DNA from: Schwartzia sp. (in: firmicutes)
GTDB taxonomy: Bacteria; Bacillota; Negativicutes; Selenomonadales; Selenomonadaceae
NCBI GenBank assembly: GCA_017480545.1
Contig: JAFVAI010000018.1
Span: 1-61,963, forward strand
Direction of reading: 5' to 3'
DNA length: 61,963 nucleotides
Part shown: positions 42,276 through 51,637 of the stretch, one piece after another
Numbering within the stretch: position 1 is the first letter of the stretch
Layout of the letters: each line of letters opens with the position of its first letter
Translations under genes and position numbers: made by a program
Notes under the pieces: model-generated
Told to the model about the DNA's origin: nothing
Seen by the model: the letters and a program-made list of their open reading frames with translations, nothing else
Database searches by the model: none

Positions 42276-43228
42276 GCAATGATCAAATCTTCAATCGTGC
42301 CGCTCTCGACAAGCTGCGTTCGCCGGAAAAGCTGGACACGATGATCCGCATCACCGGCCCCGTGGGTTGGATGGGACTGATTTCCATCGCGGTGCTCTGT
42401 TTTGCCATCGTGCTCTGGTCCATTTACGGTTCGTTTACGGAAAAAGCCGACGGCAAGGGCCTGATTCTGGACTCGGCGGGCCTCGTGAACATTACCCATA
42501 CGGCGGGCGGCAAACTGACCGAGCTGTATGTGCAGACCGGCGACCATGTCCGAAAGGGACAGCTCGTCGCCCACATGGAGCAGCCGGAGCAGTCGGCGGA
42601 CACCCGCATGGCGCAGTACGGCGCGGGGCTCGCGACGAACGACCGGGATGTGCAGGGGCGCGTTTATCAGTATGACGCGAAGCGCCATCAGCAGGCGGCG
42701 CGGGAAGATATTTATTCCGATTATGACGGTGTAGTGGATGAGGTCATGGCTGCCGAGGGCGAGCTTCTGCAGCCGGGCAGCCCCGTCTGTTCCGTGCGCC
42801 TGACGCAGAACCGGGACGAGCTCACCGGCGTTTTCTACATTCCCGTGGACAAGGGCAAGCGCGTGGAGCCGGGCATGACGATCCAGCTTGCGCCGAACGG
42901 CGTGGATGTCACGCAGACGGGCAGCCTGATCGGCGTGGTGAAGAGTGTTTCCCAGTATCCGATTTCCGCCGAGGGTGTCAGGAAAGGGCTTGGAAATGCC
43001 CAGCTCGCGCAGTACGTCCTTTCCCAGGGCGGCGGCGCAGCGGTGGAAGTGAAGTTCGACTTGGTGAAGGACGCAAGTTCCGAATCGGGTTACCTCTGGA
43101 CTTCCGTGGTCGGCCGCCACAAACCCATTACGGCGGGCAGCTTCTGTACCGGTTCTGTGGTTATCGAGCGGGAGCCGCCGATTGAAAAGGTTTTTTACAA
43201 GATCAGCCAGTGGCTCCGGAGCAGATAA
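42272..43228 (+). CDS. HlyD-family secretion protein of NHLP bacteriocin type
   Basis: 318 residues. FNRAALDKLRSPEKLDTMIRITGPVGW followed by a membrane helix (LISIAVLCFAIVLWSIYGS) and the GKGLIL / ELYVQTGDHVRKGQLVA lipoyl half-motif match the NHLP/NHLM bacteriocin-system adaptor family. Overlaps the preceding adaptor by 4 bp (ATGA). The partner exporter appears lost (remnant at 43233-43461), and no leader-peptide gene is visible, so this adaptor is probably orphaned or works with a transporter elsewhere. Confidence 0.8.
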   Translation: MSNDQIFNRAALDKLRSPEKLDTMIRITGPVGWMGLISIAVLCFAIVLWSIYGSFTEKADGKGLILDSAGLVNITHTAGGKLTELYVQTGDHVRKGQLVAHMEQPEQSADTRMAQYGAGLATNDRDVQGRVYQYDAKRHQQAAREDIYSDYDGVVDEVMAAEGELLQPGSPVCSVRLTQNRDELTGVFYIPVDKGKRVEPGMTIQLAPNGVDVTQTGSLIGVVKSVSQYPISAEGVRKGLGNAQLAQYVLSQGGGAAVEVKFDLVKDASSESGYLWTSVVGRHKPITAGSFCTGSVVIEREPPIEKVFYKISQWLRSR

Positions 43229-43232
43229 GCCC

Positions 43233-43461
43233 ATGGATATGAGAGAACAGTTTCGCCAACTCGTTTTCGGGACGAAGCGCGTCAAAGTCTCGCCATGCTC
43301 CGGATGGAAGCGGCGGAGCGTGGATCGGCTTCCCGGGCGATGATGCTCGTCTATTGCGGGAAGCGGCTGCCTTTGGGACAGCTTCATTAGCGGAACAACC
43401 GCAAGGGGACCGCCTTCCGCCTTTTTGGTCCTCGACGAGGCCATTGGCGGCAACAAGTGTT
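43233..43461 (+). pseudogene. Remnant of a peptidase-containing NHLP-type ABC exporter
   Basis: Starts 5 bp after the adaptor. One frame gives MDMREQFRQLVFGTKRVKV; a shift then gives LRMEAAERGSASRAMMLVYC and GKRLPLGQL, which aligns with the C39 peptidase start (normally ECGAxxLAMxLxYYGKxxPL), with the catalytic Cys replaced by Arg and a stop after it. About 40 bp later another frame reads AFLVLDEAIGG, like the Walker B and D-loop of an ABC ATPase. So the gene seems to have lost nearly all its middle by deletion, plus frameshifts. The alignment is by eye. Confidence 0.6.
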
Positions 43462-43480
43462 GAAAAACGCAATCGAAACA

Positions 43481-43522
43481 AAATTCCCTCGCAGCGTTTT
43501 TGTCTGCGGGGGAATTTTTGTT
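43481..43522 (+). terminator. Terminator after the exporter remnant
   Basis: AAATTCCCTCGCAG pairs with CTGCGGGGGAATTT, then TTGTTG. Confidence 0.65.
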
Positions 43523-43545
43523 GTCCATTTTGCATGGAAACATCG

Positions 43546-43551
43546 TATAAT
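43546..43551 (+). promoter_or_regulatory. -10 box for the exported protein gene
   Basis: TATAAT; a TTGTCC at 43521-43526 would be the -35 with a long 19 bp spacer. Confidence 0.4.
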
Positions 43552-43593
43552 AGAAAGGAAAATCTTGTACAAATGATTTGGAGGGATTTGAGG

Positions 43594-44514
43594 ATGGACA
43601 CAAAAAAGGCAATGGTTGCGGCGGCTTTGGCTGTCGGGATGGCGACGGCTTCTTTGATGGCTGTTCCGGGGGAAGTGCCGCGTGCCTGCGCGGCGGCCCG
43701 CGAGGACCGCATCTATGAAAATCAAGGCTTGAAGTTGGCCGTTCCCGGCGTTTATGACAATCTGGTCCTGACGAAAGTGCTCGAAAGCGATGAGGGCGGG
43801 CGACTTTTCACCGTCTCGGAGGCGGCGTCGATTGCCGGGGCTTGGTTCCAGCATGACCGGGACGAGGGCGCGGGCTGGCTTTTTGCTATCGGGCGCGTCG
43901 GCGAATCGCGCCTTCATGAGATGCTTTGTGGGGATATGTCCGGCGCGGCGGTTTTCGCGAAGGATATGAAAGGGAACTATTATGTGTTTTATCACCCGAC
44001 GGATGTCCGTTATGTACGCCAGGACGCCGATGCCATGCGCCGCGACGCGGAGCAGTGGACGGAGCTGAACGGCTGGGCGCGCAGGGAAGTGCAGCCCACG
44101 TTTGTCCGGGACAACGGTCTTTCCGTGGAGACGTACGACAACAGTTCGGTGTCGATGGCGCTTGCCCGCGCCGTTTACAAGTCGGGCACGGTTTACACGG
44201 TCAGCACGACGCAGTATGGGCCGTTGGCGTCGGAGGAAGTGGACGCTGTTCCCTATGTGGAGCGTTTGATTCGCGGCGCGACGTACAAGACCGTCGATCT
44301 CAGCGAGATGCCGGACGGCGAATATGTGGTGTTGAATTTCCCGGAGGAAAAAATCCGCTATGATTTTTTCAAGATGCGCGGCAAGGAGAATTATATCCGG
44401 GAAGTCCACGGCGACGGTTCCGAGATTCTTTACGAAGCCGCGTTCGCCGACGCTTCGACCAAGGCGGGCGCCGTCATGCAGCGCTGGTACAACGAACTGG
44501 CCCTTCATCGGTGA
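43594..44514 (+). CDS. Exported protein of unknown function
   Basis: 306 residues with a signal peptide (MVAAALAVGMATASLMAVPG, cleavage after CAA near 36). The mature part begins REDRIYENQGLKLAVPGVYDNLVLTKV and contains ASIAGAWFQHDRDEGAGWLFAIGRVGE; no family recognised. Such proteins recur in Negativicutes genomes. Start chosen at GGAGGGATTTGAGG-ATG. Confidence 0.7.
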   Translation: MDTKKAMVAAALAVGMATASLMAVPGEVPRACAAAREDRIYENQGLKLAVPGVYDNLVLTKVLESDEGGRLFTVSEAASIAGAWFQHDRDEGAGWLFAIGRVGESRLHEMLCGDMSGAAVFAKDMKGNYYVFYHPTDVRYVRQDADAMRRDAEQWTELNGWARREVQPTFVRDNGLSVETYDNSSVSMALARAVYKSGTVYTVSTTQYGPLASEEVDAVPYVERLIRGATYKTVDLSEMPDGEYVVLNFPEEKIRYDFFKMRGKENYIREVHGDGSEILYEAAFADASTKAGAVMQRWYNELALHR

Positions 44515-44593
44515 GGAACGTTCGCAAGCCACGGGCGTGATATAAGGAAGGAAACGACGAACGGATCAAAGTGATAAAGAAGGAGTGACCCAA

Positions 44594-45046
44594 ATGAAGC
44601 TTTGGAAGAAACTGCTTATCGGAGTGGCCGTGCTGGCCGTGATTGTTGTGGGACTTGTCGGGTACGGGCTGTTCAAGGCCGGGAAGGTGTACACGGAGAA
44701 GATTGAGCCGGATATGAAGCGCTACGTCCTGATGACGCAACAGGAGCAGGACGAGTATGTCCTGTCCCGCCTCACGGATCTTTACGAGATGGTGTACCGA
44801 AAAGACGCGCAGAACGAGCAGCACAGGGCGGCTGCCGAGGCGATCAAAAATAATCCTTCCGTCCGCCAAGCGGGCCTCGTGTGGGGCCGTTCCATCTGCG
44901 CTTCCATCATTATCAACAGCGCGGAGCTTTCCAGAAACCTGTCCCCGGCGGACCGGGCGAAATACCTCCGGGAAGCCGACGACCTTGACGACAAAGGCGA
45001 ACATTTCACGAAAGAAATGACGCGGGCACTGCCGGTGCTTCCATAA
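44594..45046 (+). CDS. Small membrane-anchored protein of unknown function
   Basis: 150 residues. N-terminal anchor or uncleaved signal (LLIGVAVLAVIVVGLVGYGLF), then a helical, charged domain facing outside. No family recognised. Follows the exported protein by about 80 bp. RBS AAGGAG. Confidence 0.65.
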   Translation: MKLWKKLLIGVAVLAVIVVGLVGYGLFKAGKVYTEKIEPDMKRYVLMTQQEQDEYVLSRLTDLYEMVYRKDAQNEQHRAAAEAIKNNPSVRQAGLVWGRSICASIIINSAELSRNLSPADRAKYLREADDLDDKGEHFTKEMTRALPVLP

Positions 45047-45072
45047 TTTGCGCACCGTGCGAACGGTGCTAT

Positions 45073-45098
45073 GCGAAAAATTTTTGAAAAATTTTCGC
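45073..45098. repeat. Short AT-rich palindrome, possible copy D
   Basis: GCGAAAAATTTTTGAAAAATTTTCGC. Shares the AAAATTTT arms of the elements at 179, 4880 and 16664 but lacks the inner GTAAGAA pair; may be a shortened form or a terminator. Confidence 0.45.
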
Positions 45099-45129
45099 GT
45101 TTTGAGGTTCACTGTGGTATTATACTGAT

Positions 45130-45240
45130 ATGGTCACCATAAAGACGCCCGACGAGAAGAATTTTTCTTTGCTTCGCCTCGCGGAGGAGATAAAAGAGGA
45201 CATCTCAAAGGCCGGAAAGGCGTCGAAGGAAAATTTATAA
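45130..45240 (+). CDS. Possible short protein (36 residues)
   Basis: An ATG-started frame, MVTIKTPDEKNFSLLRLAEE then IKEDISKAGKASKENL. It ends 16 bp before the CBS gene. Composition is protein-like and helical, but no strong ribosome site is seen; it may be spurious. Confidence 0.3.
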   Translation: MVTIKTPDEKNFSLLRLAEEIKEDISKAGKASKENL

Positions 45241-45256
45241 CGGGGAGATGCTTTTT

Positions 45257-45718
45257 ATGCAGGCAAAGGACGTAATGAAAGCCGAAGTCATCGCGCTGTC
45301 GCCGGACACGACAGTCATGGAAGTCGCGCGGCTGATGGTGGAGAAAGAAATTTCGGGCTTTCCCGTGGTGGACGGGGAAAATCATCTGCTGGGCGCCGTG
45401 AGCGAGCATGACCTGATGTACAAAGGCTTCAAGCTCGAAGAGCCCAGTGTCTGGCAGCTTTGCGTCTGGTCGGCGTTGGGCAGCCGGGAAATTTACGATT
45501 ACAAGGACAGCTTCCGCAAGCTTCGATCGGAAACGGCGGGGGAAATCATGAACGCGCCCGCCATCAGCGTGGACGAAAGCGACGACATTTCCAAAGTGGG
45601 CAACTTGATGTTTTCCCACAAAATCAAGCGCGTCTTCGTCACCCGGGAGGGAAAGCTGGCGGGCGTCATCAGCCGCTCCGCTTTCGTGAAGAAGCTGCTG
45701 GAAGAGGCAACGGCATAA
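45257..45718 (+). CDS. CBS-domain pair protein
   Basis: 153 residues made of two CBS domains: MQAKDVMKAEVIALSPDTTV with FPVVDGENHLLGAVSEHDL, and AGEIMNAPAISVDESDDIS with RVFVTREGKLAGVISRS. Such stand-alone proteins bind adenine nucleotides and sense energy or ionic state. ATG at 45257 is chosen because 45248 is too close to GGGGAG. Confidence 0.88.
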   Translation: MQAKDVMKAEVIALSPDTTVMEVARLMVEKEISGFPVVDGENHLLGAVSEHDLMYKGFKLEEPSVWQLCVWSALGSREIYDYKDSFRKLRSETAGEIMNAPAISVDESDDISKVGNLMFSHKIKRVFVTREGKLAGVISRSAFVKKLLEEATA

Positions 45719-45732
45719 ACAGGACAGAGGAT

Positions 45733-45769
45733 AACGGCGCACGGGAAAGGTTTCCGTGCGCCGTTTTTT
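45733..45769 (+). terminator. Terminator after the CBS gene
   Basis: AACGGCGCACGGGAAA pairs with TTTCCGTGCGCCGTT, followed by a T run. Confidence 0.85.
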
Positions 45770-45914
45770 ATGGTGTTCCGCCGGTTGCGGCATTGCGATG
45801 CTCCAACGCTGGGGAGGGGCAAGCTCTTCGGTGTTTCCTTTCGCTTGCTTCCTTGTGTATGTCCGTAAAATAATGTAAAATAATACGATTACAAAATGCG
45901 GGTTGGTGAAGGGT

Positions 45915-48900
45915 TTGCAGTTGAAACGACTGGAAGCTTACGGCTTCAAATCATTCGCGGACAAGATCGAGATTGAGTTTGACCATGGCGTGACGGCCAT
46001 TGTCGGGCCGAACGGCAGCGGCAAGAGCAATATTACGGATGCGATCCGTTGGGTGCTCGGCGAGCGGAACGTCCGCAATCTTCGCGGCACGAAGACGGAG
46101 GACATCATTTTCGCGGGCAGCTCGGAGCGGCGCGCGCTTGGGGCGGCAGAAGTGTCCCTGACGCTGCTGAATCAGGAGGACTTGCCCGGATATTTTGACG
46201 AGATCGTCATTACGCGGCGGATTTTCCGCACCGGGGACAGCGAGTTTCTCCTGAACAATAAGAAATGCCATTTGAAGGATATTTACGAGACGCTGGCGGA
46301 TACAGGGCTGGGCCGTGACGGGCTCAGCGTCATCAGCCAGAACAAGATGGATCTGGTGCTGAACAGCCGCCCGGAGGAGCGGCGATTGTTTTTCGAGGAG
46401 ACGGCTGGCATCACGAAGTTTCGCGACCGCAAGGTTTCGGCGATGCGGAAGTTGGAGGAGGCGGAGAAGAATCTCGTCCGTCTGGGCGATATCCGGCAGG
46501 GACTGGAGGAGCAACTGGGGCCGTTGGCGGAGGCGGCGGAGAAGACGAAACGGTTCAATGTCTGGAACGGCGAGCTCAGGCGTTGCAAAATCACGGAGCT
46601 TTACCGCGCGCAGGAGGAACTGGGCGCGAAAGAGCGGGAGAGCCGCGAGCGGCTCGAAGCGTGCCGCCGGGAGGAGACGGCGGCGGTGGCGGAGCTGACG
46701 ACGCTGGAGGCGGCGAAGGAGACGCTGGCGAAGACGCGGATCGAGTTGGAGCAGGAAGGGCGACGCAAGGCCGAGGAACGAAGCGGCCAGCAGGAAAAGA
46801 TCAACGCGAAGGAAACGGAGATCAAGGTGCTGGAGGAACGCCGCCAGAACAGCGACGCGACGCAACGGGCGCTGAAGGAAAAGCGGGAGGCGCTGGAAGC
46901 GGGCCTCGCGGAGGCGGAGCAGGCAATCGGGAGCCTGCGCGAGAGCGAGCGGGAGGCATTGGACGCCCAAAAGGATATAGAGACAAAGCTGGCCGAGGTG
47001 CAGGAAAAGGTCAGGCAGATTTCCGAGGAGCTGAAAAAACGCAAGCAGTCGCGGGAAGAGATGTCCGGCCGATTCTCGGCAACCCAGAAGGAGTATTTGA
47101 CCAAGGAGGGCGAACTTGGCTCTCTGGAGCAGAATTTGACGGTCAGCCGGGAAAACAGGGAACGGCAGGAACGGGACATCGAAGCGGGGGAAACGTATCT
47201 CGCGGAGAACCGGAAGAAGCTTTCGGCCCTGTCCGAGCGGTTGGAAGCGTTGGCGAAGGAGCAGGAGGCACTGCTGGCGGCCCAGAAAGAGGGCGAGGCG
47301 AAGCGGCGCGGCATTGAGCGGCTGCAAAAGGAGCGCCGCCAAACTATCGCCGTCGCCAAGACTTTTATCGACCAGACCGAGGGCAAGATCGAAGTCTTGC
47401 AGCAAGCGCTCCAGTCTTATGAGGGCTTCGGCAACGCCGCGAAGGCGGTGCTGACGGCGAATGAGCCGTGGAAAGGCGGCATCTGCGGCGCGGTTGCCGA
47501 GCTGATCGAGGTGCCGAAAGAGTATCTGACGGCGGCGGAGGCGGCTCTCGGCGGCGCGCAACAGAATATCGTGACGCGGGACACGGAGGCCGCGAAGGGC
47601 GCTATCGAGTATCTGAAACGGCGAAAGGCCGGGCGGGCGACGTTCCTGCCGCTGTCCACGCTGACGGCGCGGGGCGGGCAGGACGAGGCGGCGCGGCGGC
47701 TGCCCGGCGTGATCGGCTATATGAACGAGGTCATCGGCGCGGCTGAGGAATACCGAAAAGTGGTCGATTTCCTGCTTTCCCGGACACTTCTCGTCGACAC
47801 CATGGACCACGCGTTGGCCGCGGCGAAAAAGCAGGGTTACCGTGTGCGGATCGTGACGCTGACCGGCGAGCTTTTGAACCCCGGCGGCTCCATTTCCGGC
47901 GGCAGCCTCAGGAGCAGCGAGACGGGCTTCTTGAACCGCAGGGAGGAATTGGAGGCCCGGCGGCGCGAGCTGGAGGAGAAGCGTCGGGCCATCGGGACAG
48001 CGCAGCGGGAGTGCGAGGAGGCCGACAAGACGCTCAAGGCGCTGGAGGAACAGGCCGAGACGGAAAAGAAGCGGTTGGAGGACGTTCGCGTTGAGATGAG
48101 CGGGGCACGCGGCGAGCGGGACACGCTGGTGAAGCAGGTGGAGGGCGATGCGCTCCGGTTGTCCGAGCTGAAAGAGATCGTGAAGCACGCGGCGGCCACC
48201 TTCGCGGAGGCGCAGGAAAACCGCGTGAAGTTGGTACAGGCCGTGCGCGCTCTGCGCGGGCAGATGGAGGAACTCCGGCGGCAGGCGGACGACGCGCGGG
48301 ATGCCGTCAGCGATCTGGAAGAGGATTTCGAAAGCTATGGGCGCACCCGGGACAAGAGACAGCAGGACTTGGATGGCGTGAAAACGGAGGCCTTCAAGCG
48401 GCGGAATGCCGTGATGATGAAAGAACGGGACATCGGCACACTGAAAAAGGACATCGAGGCGAACCGCGAGGAGGCGGCGCAGCTCCTTTCCGGCCTGACC
48501 GACGGCGCGGAGCAGATGAAGACCCTGCGGGCGGAAAAAGAGGAGCTGCTTTCGGCCTTCGCGGTTCTCGACCGCGCGTACAAGGCCGTCGACGAGAAGC
48601 GGACGCAATGCATGGCGGAGGAAAACGAGACGGAGGACAAGCTCGCGAAGGTCCGCCGCAGGCAGGGCGAGCTGACGGAGCAGCGTGCGGCTATCGACAA
48701 GGAAACGGAAAAATACAAGCTCCAGCGGGAGCAAAGCCTGAAAAAGTTGGAGGAGGATTACACGCTCAGCGCGGAGGAGGCGGCGGAGCAAACCGTTGAC
48801 ATGACCCCGGGCGCGTTGAAAAGCCGCCTGCGGGATCTCGAAAAAGACATCGCGGCGCTGGGGCCGGTGAACCCGAACGCGGTGGAGGAGCATGAAAAGC

Positions 48901-49472
48901 TGTTGGCGCAGTACGAGACCCACCAAAAGCAGATGAAGGACATCGAGGACGCGAAAAAGGACATTGCCCGGCTGATCCAAGGCTTGGACGCGGACATGAC
49001 GAAGACTTTCAAGGAAGCTTTCGCGAAAATCCAGATCGCGTTCCACGACATCTTCATCGATCTCTTCGGCGGCCGGGAGGGCGGCGACGCGCGGCTGGTG
49101 CTGACTGACGAGCAAAACGTCCTGGAGTCGGGCGTCGAGATCATCGTGCAGATTCCCGGCAAGAAGCAGCAGAATCTTTCGGTGCTGTCCGGCGGCGAGC
49201 GCGCGCTGACCGTCATCGCGCTGTTGTTCGCGTTCCTGCGGGTGCGGCCCGCGCCCTTCTCGGTGTTGGACGAAATCGACGCGCCTCTGGACGAGACGAA
49301 CATCGCGAATTTCGGGCGCTTTCTGCAAAAATTCTCGGAGAAGACCCAGTTCGTCGTTGTCACGCACCGCAAGGGCACCATGGAATCCGCGGACACGATG
49401 TACGGCGTCACTTTGGAAGACGCGGGCGTCTCCAAAATCATCTCGGTAAAACTGGAAGACATCCCGGCATGA
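45915..49472 (+). CDS. smc: Chromosome segregation protein SMC
   Basis: About 1185 residues, the full family length. Walker A GPNGSGKSN near 29, two long coiled coils, a hinge around 515-655 with GGAQQNIV and GYRVRIVTLTGELLNPGGSISGG, signature LSGGERALT near 1090 and Walker B FSVLDEIDAPLDE. Starts are ambiguous: TTG 45903, GTG 45906 or TTG 45915; the last fits homologues (LKRLEAYGFKSF). Condenses and segregates DNA and is loaded at parS by ParB; parS-like sites lie in this window at 9130-9395. ftsY follows. Confidence 0.95.
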   Translation: MQLKRLEAYGFKSFADKIEIEFDHGVTAIVGPNGSGKSNITDAIRWVLGERNVRNLRGTKTEDIIFAGSSERRALGAAEVSLTLLNQEDLPGYFDEIVITRRIFRTGDSEFLLNNKKCHLKDIYETLADTGLGRDGLSVISQNKMDLVLNSRPEERRLFFEETAGITKFRDRKVSAMRKLEEAEKNLVRLGDIRQGLEEQLGPLAEAAEKTKRFNVWNGELRRCKITELYRAQEELGAKERESRERLEACRREETAAVAELTTLEAAKETLAKTRIELEQEGRRKAEERSGQQEKINAKETEIKVLEERRQNSDATQRALKEKREALEAGLAEAEQAIGSLRESEREALDAQKDIETKLAEVQEKVRQISEELKKRKQSREEMSGRFSATQKEYLTKEGELGSLEQNLTVSRENRERQERDIEAGETYLAENRKKLSALSERLEALAKEQEALLAAQKEGEAKRRGIERLQKERRQTIAVAKTFIDQTEGKIEVLQQALQSYEGFGNAAKAVLTANEPWKGGICGAVAELIEVPKEYLTAAEAALGGAQQNIVTRDTEAAKGAIEYLKRRKAGRATFLPLSTLTARGGQDEAARRLPGVIGYMNEVIGAAEEYRKVVDFLLSRTLLVDTMDHALAAAKKQGYRVRIVTLTGELLNPGGSISGGSLRSSETGFLNRREELEARRRELEEKRRAIGTAQRECEEADKTLKALEEQAETEKKRLEDVRVEMSGARGERDTLVKQVEGDALRLSELKEIVKHAAATFAEAQENRVKLVQAVRALRGQMEELRRQADDARDAVSDLEEDFESYGRTRDKRQQDLDGVKTEAFKRRNAVMMKERDIGTLKKDIEANREEAAQLLSGLTDGAEQMKTLRAEKEELLSAFAVLDRAYKAVDEKRTQCMAEENETEDKLAKVRRRQGELTEQRAAIDKETEKYKLQREQSLKKLEEDYTLSAEEAAEQTVDMTPGALKSRLRDLEKDIAALGPVNPNAVEEHEKLLAQYETHQKQMKDIEDAKKDIARLIQGLDADMTKTFKEAFAKIQIAFHDIFIDLFGGREGGDARLVLTDEQNVLESGVEIIVQIPGKKQQNLSVLSGGERALTVIALLFAFLRVRPAPFSVLDEIDAPLDETNIANFGRFLQKFSEKTQFVVVTHRKGTMESADTMYGVTLEDAGVSKIISVKLEDIPA

Positions 49473-49514
49473 TATATGCAAAATCTGTATTTCAAAAAGA
49501 GTGGGGAAGAGAAC

Positions 49515-50459
49515 ATGGGATTTTTTGACCGACTGAAAAAAGGCTTGACCCGAACGCGGGAGAGCCTCACCGCGAAAATCGAAAAGGCGATTATCGGCTA
49601 TGCCGACATCGACGACGACCTCCTGGACGAGCTGGAGGAAATCATGATCATGGCCGATGTTGGCGTGACGACGACGGACAAGCTGATGGCGGACGTGCGG
49701 CAGGGCATCAAGAAAAAGGAAATCAACAAGCCGGAGGATTTGAAGCCGTTCCTCGAGGCGAAAATCACGGAAATCCTGAAAGCGGGCGGCGCCGGTGTGC
49801 GCATGGCGGCCAACGGGCCGACGGTCATCCTGATGATCGGCGTCAACGGCGCGGGCAAGACCACCACCGTCGGCAAACTGGCGGCATTCTACCATTACTA
49901 CGGGAAATCGGTCTTGGTGGCCGCCGCGGACACCTTCCGCGCCGCCGCCATCGAGCAGCTGGAGGTCTGGGCCCAGCGCAGCGAAGCGGAATTCATCCGG
50001 CACGAGGAAGGCTCCGACCCCGCCGCCGTGGTCTACGACGCGGTCAAGGCGGCGAAGGCGCGCAATATCGACATCCTGCTCGTCGACACGGCGGGGCGGC
50101 TGCAAACGAAGTCGAACCTGATGGCGGAACTGGAAAAAATCAACCGCGTCATTCAACGGGAGATTCCCGGCGCGCCCCATGAGACGCTCCTTGTGCTGGA
50201 CGCGACCACCGGGCAAAATGCCGTCAGCCAGGCGAAGCTTTTCACGCAGGCTGCGCCGATCACCGGCGTCGTGCTGACAAAGCTTGACGGCACGGCGAAG
50301 GGCGGCGTCGTCATCGGCCTCAAGGCGGAGCTCAATATGCCCATCAAGTGGATCGGCGTCGGCGAAAGCGTCGCCGACCTGCGTCCTTTCGTCGCCGAGG
50401 ACTTCGCGAAGGCGCTCTTCGGCGAGGGGAAAGAAAATGCGGAGGAGGCGGAAGACTGA
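49515..50459 (+). CDS. ftsY: SRP receptor GTPase FtsY
   Basis: 314 residues with a short N-terminal A region. NG domain: G1 GVNGAGKT at 109-116, AADTFRAAAIEQL, DTAGR, and TKLDGTAKGG. Receives the SRP-ribosome complex at the membrane. ATG 49515 follows GGGGAAG; the ATG at 49476 gives an unrelated extension. smc-ftsY is a common pair. thiM begins 2 bp after the stop. Confidence 0.95.
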   Translation: MGFFDRLKKGLTRTRESLTAKIEKAIIGYADIDDDLLDELEEIMIMADVGVTTTDKLMADVRQGIKKKEINKPEDLKPFLEAKITEILKAGGAGVRMAANGPTVILMIGVNGAGKTTTVGKLAAFYHYYGKSVLVAAADTFRAAAIEQLEVWAQRSEAEFIRHEEGSDPAAVVYDAVKAAKARNIDILLVDTAGRLQTKSNLMAELEKINRVIQREIPGAPHETLLVLDATTGQNAVSQAKLFTQAAPITGVVLTKLDGTAKGGVVIGLKAELNMPIKWIGVGESVADLRPFVAEDFAKALFGEGKENAEEAED

Positions 50460-50461
50460 AT

Positions 50462-51319
50462 ATGAAAAAGACGGCAAAGACGACCAAGGAAGGATTGCGG
50501 AGGGAAATTCGGGAGGCGGTGCGCCTCGTCCGGGAAAAGAACCCGATGGCGCCCTCCATCACCAATACGGTGACCATCAATCTGGTGGCGAATGCGCAGC
50601 TCGCGGTGGGCGGCTCCGCGGCGATGGTATACCTCGCGGACGAGGGCGAGGCGATGGCCGCGCTGGGCGGCGCGATGTATATCAACATGGGAACTTTGAT
50701 GCCCTTCTATGCGGAGACGCTGCCCCGCACGGTGAAAGCCCTTGCGGAGCAACAAAAGCCGTGGGTTGTCGATCCGGTGGGCATCGGCGTCGGCGGACTG
50801 CGAACGAGTCTTTTGCTGGGCTTTCGCACGGACAAGCCGACGATTATCCGCGGCAACGCTTCGGAAATCATCGCGCTGGCGGAGCTTTGGGAGTTGGACA
50901 GCGGGAAAAAATCCGGCGGCGTCCGCGGCGTCGACGCGACGGACCCGGTGGAGGCGGCGCGCACGGCGGCGGTTTCCCTCGCGCGCCATACGGGCGGCGC
51001 GGTGGCCGTATCAGGGCCCATCGACCTCGTGACCGACGGCAAGAGCATCGCTTTCGCCGAGGGCGGCTCGAAGTTTTTGCCGATGATTACCGGGGCAGGC
51101 TGCTCGCTGGGCGGCGTGGCGGCGGTCTACGCCTGCGTGGCGGCACCCTTCGTCGCGGCGCTGACGGCGACGGCCATCTACAATTTCGCCGGCGAGACGG
51201 CGGAAAAAATCGCGAAGGGCCCGGCGAGCTTCCAGACGGCGTTTCTCGACGCGCTCTATCGGGCGACGCCGGAGGAGGTGGGCGCGCAGCCCTTCACACT
51301 GGAAACGGCAGGAAAGTGA
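50462..51319 (+). CDS. thiM: Hydroxyethylthiazole kinase ThiM
   Basis: 285 residues. Phosphorylates 4-methyl-5-(2-hydroxyethyl)thiazole for thiamine salvage. PSITNTVTINLVANAQLAVGGSAAMVYLADE, VDPVGIG, IRGNASEI and ITGAGCSLGG with the catalytic Cys are family motifs. ATG uses GGAGGAGG inside the ftsY end, so it is coupled to ftsY. No TPP riboswitch precedes it. Confidence 0.92.
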   Translation: MKKTAKTTKEGLRREIREAVRLVREKNPMAPSITNTVTINLVANAQLAVGGSAAMVYLADEGEAMAALGGAMYINMGTLMPFYAETLPRTVKALAEQQKPWVVDPVGIGVGGLRTSLLLGFRTDKPTIIRGNASEIIALAELWELDSGKKSGGVRGVDATDPVEAARTAAVSLARHTGGAVAVSGPIDLVTDGKSIAFAEGGSKFLPMITGAGCSLGGVAAVYACVAAPFVAALTATAIYNFAGETAEKIAKGPASFQTAFLDALYRATPEEVGAQPFTLETAGK

Positions 51320-51331
51320 GGATGTGATGCT

Positions 51332-51637
51332 ATGAACGTATTGGTCGCTTTGGCGGTGGCGCCCTGCGGGACGGGCGAGGAGCTTTCGGCGGAGGTGGCG
51401 GAGGTCATCCGCGTGATCCGCGCGTCGGGCCTGCCGAACCGCACGAACTCCATGTTCACCGAAATCGAGGGCGAATGGGACGACGTGATGCGCGTGGTGA
51501 AGGACGCGACCTTCGTGCTGGCGGCAAAGGGCATCCGCACGGAAGTCGTGCTGAAAGCGGACGTTCGTCCCGGCCACACCGGCATGATGCAAAAAAAGAC
51601 GGAAATCGTCGAAAAGATACTGGAGGGCGGCAAATGA
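51332..51637 (+). CDS. MTH1187-family thiamine-binding protein
   Basis: 101 residues. NVLVALAVAPCGTGEELSAEVAEVIRVIRASGL, TNSMFTEIEGEWDDV and RTEVVLKADVRPGH match the MTH1187/YkoF-like small ferredoxin-fold family that binds thiamine or its precursors. Located between thiM and thiE; overlaps thiE by 4 bp (ATGA). Confidence 0.88.
   Translation: MNVLVALAVAPCGTGEELSAEVAEVIRVIRASGLPNRTNSMFTEIEGEWDDVMRVVKDATFVLAAKGIRTEVVLKADVRPGHTGMMQKKTEIVEKILEGGK

Noticed and set aside
49476..49514. Upstream ATG of ftsY as the start
   Set aside because: It gives an unrelated 13-residue extension; the ATG at 49515 has a better ribosome site and matches FtsY starts.
50440..50465. TPP riboswitch before thiM
   Set aside because: The gap is 2 bp and the preceding sequence is ftsY coding; no THI-box motif seen.
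45951..50477. A 1508-residue open frame on the minus strand opposite smc and ftsY
   Set aside because: It is the antisense shadow of two well-supported genes; high GC and codon bias keep that frame free of stops.
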